From assembly GCF_036417845.1 (NCBI RefSeq), contig NC_090020.1, positions 44,252,425 to 44,316,424 on the forward strand: a stretch of 64,000 bases of DNA, in the 5' to 3' direction. The DNA is from Apteryx mantelli. Taxonomy: Eukaryota > Chordata > Aves > Apterygiformes > Apterygidae. This document shows, in pieces, positions 12,880 through 23,500 of this stretch. The notes under the pieces are model-generated. The model was not told the origin of the DNA, ran no database searches, and saw nothing but the letters and a program-made list of their open reading frames with translations. The translations under genes were made by a program, and so were the position numbers. Position 1 is the stretch's first letter; each line of letters opens with the position of its first letter.

Positions 12880-13119
12880 CTGAAGGGAGAGTGTCAAGAG
12901 GATGGAGCCAGACTCTTTTCAGTGGTGCCCAGCGACAGGACGCGAGGCAACGGGCACAAACTGAAACACAGACGCTTCCATCTGAACATGAGGAAAAACT
13001 TCTTCACTGTGAGGGTGACAGAGCACTGGAACAGGTTGCCCAGGGAGGTTGTGGAGTCTCCTTCTCTGGAGATATTCAGAAGCTGTCTGGACAGGGTCCT
13101 GGCAACCTGCTCTAGGTGA
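12880..13119 (+). pseudogene. C-terminal remainder of CR1 ORF2 after a stop
   Basis: After the premature TAA the same frame stays open for 79 codons to a TGA at 13117-13119. It encodes the conserved CR1 C-terminal tail, recognisable by [23 protein letters not shown] and the [10 protein letters not shown] segment. No frameshift separates it from the upstream part, so one substitution accounts for the break. The function of this tail in CR1 is not well defined. Confidence 0.92.
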
Positions 13120-13197
13120 CCCTGCTTGAGCAGGTGGTTTGAAGTACATGATCTCCAGAGGTCCCTTCCAACCTCAGCAATTCTGTGATTCTGTGAT
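13120..13197 (+). other. CR1 3' untranslated end with octamer repeats
   Basis: The short 3' region has the typical AGGTCCCTTCCAACCTCAG block and ends in two tandem ATTCTGTG units. In CR1 this end is what the element's own reverse transcriptase recognises to start copying (family knowledge). No poly-A follows. Confidence 0.93.
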
Positions 13198-15208
13198 CAT
13201 GTTTTTCTTATAGAAATCATTATTGTAAATGTCATGACTTTTGATATCTTGTTATTCCTATAAAATACATACTAGTGTCAGGCTTGCTACCCAAATTTCC
13301 AGAACAATGCAACATTTTACTGTCATATATAATTACAGCCAAACCATGGGTAGCAAACTCAGCATTCAATACAAGAACATTAGAATCAAAGAACTTCTTC
13401 AATGTTAGAGCACAGTCAACTTCAAATCTTAAACTCACAGATGAGATTTCCTCTAAAAATATATATACAACCCTTAATATTGTCTGTCATTCCAGGCCAG
13501 CAAGAGTTGGCTTTTCCAACCCGTATTATTGCACAGGGCAGAGACACTAATCTGAATGAAAATCTCTCTGGGAAAAACTGTCATTTCCTCATACACAATA
13601 ACAGCCAGACTCACATTTCCAGTCACTTTCCACACATAAGTAAAACAAGAGCTTATCAAATATAATAGGGTTGTCCACAGATTCTGTGGCACAAGTACAG
13701 CCACTATTATCAGCCAGAAAAGCAATTACAACAAGAACAGTCTTGCTAATGGGTGACATTTTGGTCTTTACTGCAACAGTTCTTCAAACTAAGCAAGTCT
13801 TTAGACATGGTAGTTTAAATTTTGTTACAATAAAAAGGCATTATTCCTAGATAGGACAGGTCTACTCGTGAGAAACTGCATGTGTGTGATAATAAAAATA
13901 GGCTAATAACAAAGGATATACACTTGACAAAAACAACTTGAGTAGCCAATAGGAATTCGATAACAATGTACATGGTTAGAAAATGCCTGGAAAATGAGTA
14001 GATAAAATAGTTTAAATGAGGTGTAAAAGATGGTTCTTCTAGGCATTCATTTGCAGATGTCTCACCCTGTTCCGCCAGGCTGTTTTAAAAGATACATGAG
14101 GTAAACAAGATAGCCTTATTAGAAAAAAATTTGCTTTGATTTTGGTAATAAAACAAAGCCCCTTAATTTCATTTTAACTAAACAAGTGGCTTTCTCTAAT
14201 AATTTCAGTGTCTCAGGTCAGATAAATCCAGCAAAAGCAGTAAGTGTTAATTGGGATCTATTTAATCTCTTTTGCAAAAATTTAAATTTCATATTAAAGA
14301 AACTTTTCATCCAGTTTACAGTGTCAGTCTTTCTTGTTTTTTGCTTTTGTAATTTAAGATACAATCCAATGATAACTAAAACTAACAGAAAATTTTTAAA
14401 TTGACTTCAGTGTGTGGGTCAGCCATTTAGTCATACAGTCCTTTTGTTGCCAAGAAGCTTTAGGATCAGCTCTTAATGACCCTGATAAGCATCTGGTATG
14501 TTACTCTTGGGCACCACAAGAATCTGATCCTAGCGTAGCATAAACCACATGTTCACTGGCTGTCTTCTGTCCCCCCACCCTCTGCGGAAAATATCCCATT
14601 TGTCTTAGGTGCAGAAATAGCGAATAGCAAATTGCAGTTGAATTACAATAATTGTTTCTTAAGCAACATTCCAACATCATTTCAAAGACATTTTGTATCA
14701 CTTGTACCCTAAAACTCCACACAGAGTTTATTATTTCTTTTTAGTCTACAAAAAATTCAATTGGAATTAAAAGACAGTCAATTATAAAAGAAAAACTGTT
14801 TGAGTTTTTCAACCAGTTCACAGTGGACGTAATTTCAATTCTATTTTTTAAATTCTAGTTAAAGAAAAAAAAAAAAAAAAACCTTCGTTCCAAAATAGAA
14901 CAATTTTTTTTCTGCATACCCCACTGCGAGACAAGCTAAGCTCTTCCATCAACAGCTGCAAATTCTGGTCCATCTCAGGAGAGAAAAGAATAAATTCTAA
15001 TGTGAAGTTGGTTTTCAGATGAAGAGCTATCACTATTGCAGACATGCCTGAGCAGTGGTTTGCCCTGGTACCAGCCAGTACCAATTCATTTCCCGCTTGC
15101 AAGTGTATCACTCATTGCAGAGCAATAGGTGTGTGTGTTGCAAAGGAAGCTACACCAGACCCACGGTTCCTGCTATGCCTTAGAGGTAAAGTACTTTCTT
15201 CTTCTTAC
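13198..15208. other. Unique AT-rich DNA
   Basis: No gene recognised. A homopolymer of adenines lies at 14865-14881. Near 14206-14238 a short segment is bounded by TTTCAG and GTAAGT, but it is only about 31 bases and carries no codable signal worth calling. Confidence 0.6.
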
Positions 15209-15354
15209 AGTGGCATCTTCTTGCAAGTGATGGCCTGAAGAGCAATCTGAAGTACTGGACAAACTTCCCAGACAGGGGAGAAAACGTAATTCCATGCGGC
15301 AGCGGTGCGGTAATCCAGAGCTTGCTGATCCACAGGTTCAGACCAAGGAGTCTC
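15209..15354 (-). CDS. Candidate minus-strand exon, gene unknown
   Basis: Read on the minus strand, a pyrimidine-rich tract ending in TGCTTTCAG precedes this 146-base segment and GTAAGA follows it. It is open in one frame for 48 codons plus two bases. The peptide is tryptophan- and cysteine-containing, with ETPWSEPVDQQALDYRTAAA near its start and AITCKKMP at its end. The same frame extends upstream to an ATG in good context (ACCATGAAC), so a 67-residue unspliced frame is an alternative. G+C content is higher than the flanks. The plus strand of the same DNA is also open, after a strong TTCTTCTTACAG at 15210, for 80 codons to a stop at 15451. Strand is therefore uncertain and both may be chance. 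I do not recognise either peptide. Confidence 0.27.
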
Positions 15355-15453
15355 CTGAAAGCACAGGTAGCAAAACTGAGTGCTCTCTCCCAGGCCATAG
15401 AAGTTCATGGTCCTGGCTGCAGCACCCACTTGGGCACCATATTAAAACATTAG

Positions 15454-18400
15454 TGATCAATAGCAGAAATCAAGAAAGAACCATCTCCATGGTAAGAGGA
15501 GACTTTAAGTATCGCTTGTGGGTGGAGGAGGGCAAGAGAATGGGAAGTAATTTCTAGTACAGTAAAAACAATTGCTCCTCTAGTCAGACTTCAACACTTG
15601 GCCTTGTATTTTTCCTGTAATTTTTACTGATGGCAGGGAGCTTTGATAAACAGCTCTATAAATAGTGAAAGCAGCATTGACCACGATTCTGCTTCTGGCC
15701 AATGCCGTTGCACGGTTGCAAGATTCACTGCTATTCACTCAGTACTGGAAGAGATTTTGACAGGTGCCAAATGCCATCCCTGCCCACCCTACAAAATGTT
15801 TTAGCAATGAGTAAACATGGGGGGGGAGGAATCATACTATATTGTAAGGAATAGAGAAAGACAGCACAAGGGGAAAGGAATGTTTATTATAATTAATGGT
15901 AGTGAAATTAAGCAATAAGTATTCCAAAGTATTAGTAATGTCACTCTGTAAGAAAGACCAATATAGTGGTTTCATTGATACTTTTTCCCAATGATATCTT
16001 CTTCAGTCCTGCCTGCTTACAAATAAAGCCATGTTTTCAACCACTCTCTTGTATAACCCAAGTCTTGATGCTGAGAGTTAAGGCAGACTCATTCTTTTCT
16101 CGTAACAAAGGTTTTTCAGGATAAAGCGTACCCTCAGAAAAGGCTCTGCAAACTTGTTCTCCAGTGAAATTGTGACATCGATGCAAACCTCTTCTGTTCT
16201 CCCTTTACAGCAACAATTTGTAGAGCTGCCATTGATTGAAACTCAGTGATTCTGTCAGTGAGTGATACATGGGAAAAAATATGACTCTCAGCTCCCTCTT
16301 TATTTCCATTGCTAACAGGAATAAAATAGCAACAAAAGTGTTCCTAAAATCACCAAAAAAGATTGAATTGCTTCAAGGGCTTACTGTTTGGAGCAGAAGA
16401 ACCAGATTCACCAGCACATTTCAAAGCAGAGCAAGAGCCTCCTTTCAGGCAAGGTCTACTTTTAAAATGCAGTATTTCAGAAACTGTCAGCTCCAGATCT
16501 GCCTAATTCAAGGTTCAGGTTTCTGTGCTTCTACAACAGGCAAAAATCTTCAGACACTCTGTTGCCAGCTACATGCTCCACACACGCACCTGTCACATAT
16601 TGAACTTGAAAAGTGCACATTAACCTTCATAATATAAAGGTACAACTGAAAGGTATATTTGGAAATTCCCCAAAAGACCTTTGAAACCATACTTCGAAAC
16701 CATAGTCCGTTTTAAACATTACCTTTTAAAAAATACATTTGACCCTATGATGAAGAATTCAATTAGGATATTTCACAGGTAATGACTTTTTATTTTCTAA
16801 TTCAGCCATCCATAAAATGGAGTCTTCTGTGTGCTTACTGAAGCATTTTTAATTGTGCTTTTCTTTACAGCCAAGCTGAAGGCCAGTAGAATAAGAAATG
16901 AATTTAAAAGTTCATTATATTCTCCAGATTTTTAGGGAAAACACTGTCATGAGGTAAGCATGGAGTTGCTCCTCACTTTCAAAAAGAGCTGTTCAGACCA
17001 TATACTTGGTGACTAGTGAACAGGAAAACATCGCTTCCGTTAAGCAAGTTTTTCCTGTGGCATAGCACAGGCCACAGCCCTGTGCAATGGCCATGCCAGC
17101 TGCACATTGGCCAAAGGAGGACTGATCAGCTGCAAGGTCTGGCTGCCTTGAATGAAAGAGAGCTCCCATAAGAAGCCCCACTAGAAAGAGCAGCTCCCTG
17201 AAGGCAAGCTTATCCCAAGACCCATCAGAAACCCCTAAATGATAGCCTTTGACAGGTGAGAGTGGCTGGTGTAAGCAGTTGAAATTACTTGGTTAACTGT
17301 CACCTACTCATCCCTGGACCTGCCTGGCCACTACAGCCCTGCTGGCGGATCACTGGGCCATACTGACCCTGACACCGGCTCTGGCCCCGATCCTGACCAG
17401 GACTTGCCACCGTGCACCCCAGCTCCTTGTGGTGAGGCCGCTGCTCCTGTCTGCCTGGCGCCACTCAGCTCCCGGCTCACCTTCCCCTGCGGAGCAGCTG
17501 CCCTCGCTGTGCCCAGACAGGAACAAGTTGGGTGAAACCAATCAGCCATTAGGCACTAAAATGAATTCCCTCAGAGAGTCCACAAAGGACAGATATACCC
17601 CATGACTAATGGCAAAATAATCTGATGTCTTAGTCCATACTTACATCCTCAAAAAAAATGTCTGGGAACTAGAATTAGTAAACCGACTACACACTAAAAA
17701 TCACAAATTCAAGAGAAGCATTGGTTTTGTACATCATCATAGTTTTCCTCACACATCACCTATGGTTAAATCCTTCACATCCAAGAAGCAATAAGTCCAT
17801 CTGTCTCACTGTCCCTAGGAGCTGAATGAGCTCCTTGGCTGTCTCTACGCTAATGCCTCAAATACCTCTCTTCTACCAGCCATTTTCCTCTCCAGGTTGT
17901 TCAATATAAAAGTTAAACTCAGGGCATGTTCTCAAACCATAACTTGGCAGATTACTATTTTTATACGAAATCTAAGAAGGACTTGTGTGCCTAAAAGCTT
18001 GTCTGTTTTTTCTAGTTATACCAGTTGATCTAAGAAGAGCTACCACACCTCTTGCCCTACCAGCACTGGCTTGCCAGATAACTCCCTTTATTGCCTATAA
18101 CAAATCTCTGTTAGAAGACCAGGAAGGAGGATTTCACACAATCTCCAGTCAGGAAAGACAAAATATAGATTAATTAAACAATTAGGTCTTGGTCCAGAAA
18201 TTTAGCTCTAATCAGTTAATATCTATAATACTAAGTATCCACTTAGAAAGGTGGTCACTAAGCATATCTCCATCTGGTCTAGAATGACTAATTTTGCAAA
18301 AACATCAACACCCCGGAAAATTATTCTCAGCAGTACACAGTGTTTACCAAAAACTGCTTGCAGTGGGCAACAGCCAGTCCTCCTGAACTCTTCAAGACCT

Positions 18401-19744
18401 CATATCCACTTGTCCCTCATATTAAGAAACCTACAGGGAAAATTGCTGCTAGCGGCTTCATATCTCCTAGGAGTCCTAAATCTTGTACAGATGGTTTTCT
18501 TGGTGCTTTTAGTCCCCCAAAATATCTAAGAAAACGACTATCAAATATAGTGTGCTGATAGTGTCAGTAGCCTTGAGAATTTAAGCAACTATCTTATATA
18601 AGTGTATTATTATGTATATTCCCTAAAAATAATAATAATAATAAAAAAAATCACTTCAGTTATTTTCACCATCACAGGTAATCTATGAATTGCTGTGACC
18701 TTTTCAAATGCTTGTTATTTTGTTAAATTTTACTGACATAGTTCTTACACATGGCTGTCTTTCTTTGGCTACGTTACCCAGTTAAGTTGTTCTTGAACGC
18801 ATACACTCTTAGCTTACTAATAATTAAAGCTTCTGATTCCTGGAAATGAATGACAAACTTATCTACCACTCTCCAGGAAATTAAAACAAGTCAGACAATG
18901 AACCTGATAGATCCCTCAAAGGGATTTTCCCTGCCTGTATAATACTTTTCTTCACTTGGAAGTTAAGTATTTTCTTTGCTTTAGTGCCATTCATGCTCAA
19001 AGACGCTGACCTGAAACAATAGTCCTTTTTCCCTCAAACTGGCTGCCCTGCCAACAATCCGCAAGCTGATGCACAGGTTAGCATAACTCATCTATTGTTA
19101 ACATGACCACAATGCAAACTTAATTATAGTATATGGCACTCTTGCAACAATTCCCTCTCTTAAAAAGGGATGGATGTATACTCTCATAATTACAGGAGAG
19201 AATTCATGGAACAGTTTAGCCTGCTGCAAGGAAAGTTATGGAAAAATGCCTTTACTTCCAGGTCTTAGAGCCATGTAAGTGAACTTCTGCTGAAGCCACA
19301 TTTAATGTTTATTTCACATCTGTCTGCTCTTCAGTAAGGATGATCAGAAGCATGTAGCTACTTCCTTAAAAGCACCTGTTCACTTGTTTTTCCAGTGCAG
19401 AATATAAGGTCATCAAATGAAGCTAGAAAGAACTGGATTAAACAAAACAAAAAAAAAGATGTTTTCCCCTGCCAGAGTATCAGACTTACAGAACTCTCTG
19501 CCAAAGTGTGCCATCATGCAGAAATTTATGTGGCTTCAAAGGAAGAGTGGACTAATACTTTAAAGAGAGATATGTTAAGGATTTATAAATATATAAACCA
19601 CATCAAATTCAGGAAGTTTCCCTGAAATGAAAGCAGAATGAAGCCTGGGAGAGTACCTAGGGAAAGTATCAAGTGTGTTTGCCCTGTTACTACTTTACCT
19701 GGGCATCTGTTCAATGACTATTGTTGCTGACAGGATACTGAACT
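15454..19744. other. Unique DNA with one GC-rich patch
   Basis: No gene is recognised. The frame at 16269-16637 (122 codons) has no motif and looks like chance. At 17.29-17.54 kb there is a GC-rich, CCTGACC-type patch with overlapping short minus-strand frames. It may be a decayed repeat that I cannot name. An AAT simple repeat lies at 18626-18650. Confidence 0.55.
18626..18650. repeat. AAT microsatellite
   Basis: A short run of AAT units followed by an adenine tract, directly visible. Confidence 0.9.
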
Positions 19745-20560
19745 GGCAGGAGCTCATGTGTAGCTATGTTCTAGCCTATCATCCAGGTCACTAAGACTAT
19801 TGAATAGCACTGGATTCAGGCTAGATCCCTGATCCTCTTGCATTGTTACAGAAGCAGATTTATTATATTGGTTTGACATGATACATTCTTAACAAACAAA
19901 CATTGACTGTTTTCCTTGGTTGCTTCTAAATAGAAATATCTTCTTTGGGCGTTTTCTAGAGACTTTTCCCTGGGAAATGAAGATAATGGCAGCTGATCTG
20001 TAACTTTCCAGTTCTTCCTCTATTTTCCTTTTTAAAGATAAATAATACATTTGTTCTTGTTCATTCTGCCATTGCCTCACTAAACCTTCACAGGTCCTCA
20101 GAGATACCTCCTGCTTGCTCCGAGACTGCTATAGCCACTTCAAGAACAAAGTTCTGTGGTTTCAGGTCAAGCTCATTTCAAAACACCTACTTTACCTAAG
20201 TACTATTACAGTCTTTCCCTTTTACATGCTGAGGTGTTATGCCTTGAAGTCAAGTACGAATTATGCCGGCTTTCTGATTGCGGTTGAAGTCTTTCGTAAA
20301 GATCAGCATCAAAAGATACTAACCTTGGCCTTCTCAGCTTCATGTGCCAATAATTTTTCTTCTCTCTTCAGTAGCAGACCAACCTTTCCCTTGGCCTTCT
20401 CAGCTTCATGTGCCAATAATTTTTCTTCTCTCTTCAGTAGCAGACCAACCTTTCCCTTGGCCTTGTGTTTACTGCTAATGCACTAATAAAATGATTCCTT
20501 GTTACCCTTCTAGCTATGTGGGTATTTTGTACTTTGATTTTTTTTCTTAAGATTATGCTG
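19745..20560 (-). mobile_element. Decayed CR1 fragment, reverse transcriptase region
   Basis: On the plus strand this is the reverse complement of CR1 reverse transcriptase DNA. At about 19780-19832 the text matches the antisense of the [20 protein letters not shown] segment, with ATCATCCAGGTCAC then GAATAGCACTGGATTCAGGC then GATCCCTG. At about 20010-20110 it resembles the antisense of the EDWK/PRVL segment, with TTTCCAGTTCTTC and CTCAGAGATACC. At about 20292-20330 it matches the antisense of the NAFFASVFT segment (CGTAAAGATCAGCATCAAAAG). The order is correct for a minus-strand copy. The distance between landmarks is about 250 bases shorter than in the intact copy at 11.4 kb, so there is an internal deletion. 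No frame survives. Confidence 0.55.
20325..20456. repeat. Perfect 66-bp tandem duplication
   Basis: Two identical, directly adjacent 66-base units occupy 20325-20390 and 20391-20456. An 8-base partial third start (TTGGCCTT) follows at 20457-20464. The unit begins TTGGCCTTCTCAGC and ends in CCAACCTTTCCC. It lies inside the decayed CR1 fragment. Identity is complete although the surrounding element is old, so the duplication is much younger than the element or is an assembly artefact. The unit length is a multiple of three but there is no sign of coding. Confidence 0.97.
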
Positions 20561-23500
20561 CACTTCCATCCTCATACTTACTTATCTGACCTAGTTCCCA
20601 GCTCCTGCACACTTTCCTCCTGGTCTTAAGTCCATGAATTTGCATCTTTACAGCATCTCCTATCTTTCCTCTGCAACAGGATAGTTTTCATTGTGTGTAT
20701 TTGAATGAAAGTGAGTATCGCCACTATTAATTCAATATTGTCCGTTGTATGAGCCATACTCTGAGCATAACCATGAGATAGGAATGCTCAAAAAAACTAG
20801 GGACTTCCCCCTCCCATTTCTGGACTTCAGCAGGGTTTATGTTGGAGCTAGGCACCAAGGTGCTCAGACTGGAGATGGGCTGGCCACAAGGGCATCACAG
20901 AGTAGCACAAACCTGGAGAGCTTTCATGTTAGAAGGAGATGCAGTCACATGCTCAGGCACTTCCAGGAGTTGGCAGCCACTCAGCAGGTCTTGTGCATCA
21001 CAGTATCCTACATAGCTAGCTCAAGCCTTTCTTTAGATCTGACACATGGTCATGAGTAACTATAACCATTCCTTCCCTCTGCCAATTTTGAAGTGAAAAA
21101 ATTTTTCACGGATATGCAGACAGTGTCAAATAGTTGAGAGAACTCAAGATTTCAGAGATTTTTCAATTTGGAAAATGTATTTTTCTTTCCCCTCTGAAAG
21201 TGGGACAAACTTCATCCACAATGATATACAATGAATACTAGTGCTACAGTATTTACAAGAAAAGGGTTAAATTACTAGGGGAAACTGTCATCTTATTGGT
21301 ATTGTATTTCTACACTAGAAAAAAAAGGAAGTAGAATCTTAGACTGTCTGGGGTGAATCTTCCTTAAATTAGTACTGCACAGCAAGAAAAGACATTAACT
21401 CTACAGTACAAAAATGATTGCATCATTCATCATAGATCACCAAGGCTTGTAGTTTTCAAGGTTTCCATACTAAAAATACAACCATTTAATTAGGATTATA
21501 AACTGTGCAATGCTTTACTGCCATCTATTTAATACAAAAATGTCCAGATTTTGGTATGATAAATATCCATTCCACATCTAATATCCAAAGGCATCCGTTG
21601 CTGATCATCTGTCTCTGTGCAAACTGTGATAGAATTTATAATATAAACCATTATTATTGGGATGATTAAGTACAAGGAGTTGAATCCTGTTCTCTGTGCA
21701 GTGGTGTAAATGCAGAGTAATACCATTGGCTTGCATGGCATTACCCTACATTTACATTGGGAGGCAACACAATTTCAGTTACAGAAATGCTGGTAGCAGA
21801 GCCCAAGAGTGCTCCATGCAAGCACTTTGGGGTTTTACAGGTAGGCTGACCCTATGTCCTTCTCTTCTTCTCCTTCATCCCACTCCTATGTGGCATGTAC
21901 ATTATCAGCATTTACTGCCTACAGCAGCAGGACAGTACTGGTCACCACGACTGGCCCGTCATTCCTACAAACACAGCTGTCCAGTCCAGCCACTTCCAGG
22001 AGAGCTCAGCAGAGAAAATACTGTCCTGAAAATACTGTTAACACAGATGCCTCCAACATTTATAGTTAGTCCATGAAGGCTTTAATTAATCTCCTGCCCC
22101 TAATTAAAACCCAAACAAATCAAAATGCAAAACCTATCCACAAAGCAGTCTGGGAAGTGTTTGCTTTTGGGGCGGGGCAGGGGGGGACAATGGGCATCAT
22201 CTCATCAATATCTGTGCATCACTTCTGCAGCCAGCAGTTAATGCCAGTCCGTCCTATAGTCAAATTAATGCCATCAGTCAGAACGCTTGCTCTGCCATCC
22301 CAGCCCCAACATTAGTAAACCTTCCCTCCCTGACCCCAATCCCAAAATGGTTCCTCTGGTAGCTGCTTCTCCCGCAGCTGCTATGGCTGGGGAAGACAGC
22401 CAAGGAAGGTCTACCTGTCCTCGACAATTTGGGGAGGGGGGAGAGTGGGAAAGCAAGGATCAGAGGAAAGAACTACCCAGCCTTGGACTGCCAGGCTCTG
22501 TGCAACAAGAACAGGGCACACAGCCCACCAGTGGCAGTCCCAGCCCAAGGAGCATGCTAATGACATGGGCCTGCTGCTTGGAAAACTGTATTTCCAGGCT
22601 GTATAAACCACCTCAGCCTTTCACACAAAAAGCTTTACCTCTTGCATTTGTTATGAAGCAATAATCAGGATGAAATCAGAAGGCATCTTTATACATTATT
22701 CTGAAAACCTGTGGAATTTAATAAAGAAGTAGATCCTTCCTGCTTTTTGGTAGATACCCCTGCAATAAAATCCTATTAGATTCTCTGACACTTACTCACC
22801 AGAGAGAAACTTGCAGGCACAAAAGCCTTTCTGAATCTCTGCCTTTGTCCTTCAAGACAGTCTCTAGGCTAGTATTTTGGAAATTGTAAAAATGTTATAT
22901 TTGGTTTTAAGGAATATCACCTCCCTACCGAATGGGTCGCGATATCCCAGAATTGGCTATGAAGAATTAGGCTTGATGAAATACAACACACAGTCTGAGT
23001 GAAGCAAGCAGTTAAAATTTAGGAAGCAATCCATTTTTGTCAGTAAGCTCATATGCTTAAATCAAACAATAAGCACAGCAAAACTTCTCCACAATACTTA
23101 CTGGAATTCTACCAAATCTTAATGGAAAATGCTTCCAAGAAACAGCTTCAAAAAGACTCATTTAAAACTAAAATTATACAAACAGCTTTTTTATTTATAA
23201 GCCCACATTCTCCCTTCCACAGAGATGGAAGCAACATGCATTCTTATGCTGGATCATTTATCTTCATAAGTCAGGCTTCAGATCCACACCACATAACATT
23301 CTAATCTTTAATACATTTGTTCTATAGGTCTGCTGTGTGCAGAGATAAAAATGTTATTAGTAGTGTCCCAAAGCAGCTCACAAAACATCACTTATTATTT
23401 ATGCAAGCAAGAAGTGTAAAGAAATCTGTAACCTTTGGGCTTTTGAGAAAATTACAGAATATAGTATGGATGAATAATTGGTTGCAATTCGTCTCACTCA

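Larger units (their letters stand above)
11421..13197 (+). mobile_element. CR1 LINE, 5'-truncated, avian type
   Basis: This is a non-LTR retrotransposon of the CR1 family, the dominant LINE of birds. The copy is 5'-truncated: homology begins at the codons for [14 protein letters not shown], so the endonuclease and ORF1 are missing. It then carries the reverse transcriptase region, the C-terminal part and a short 3' untranslated region. It ends with two ATTCTGTG octamers at 13180-13195, the signature of CR1, which lacks a poly-A tail. G+C content is clearly higher than the flanks. The reading frame is nearly intact, so this copy is much younger than the other CR1 remnants in the window. Confidence 0.97.

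Noticed and set aside
16269-16637. Plus-strand open frame of 122 codons
   Set aside because: No recognisable domain, no supporting splice sites or upstream signals. Consistent with chance in a 64-kb window.
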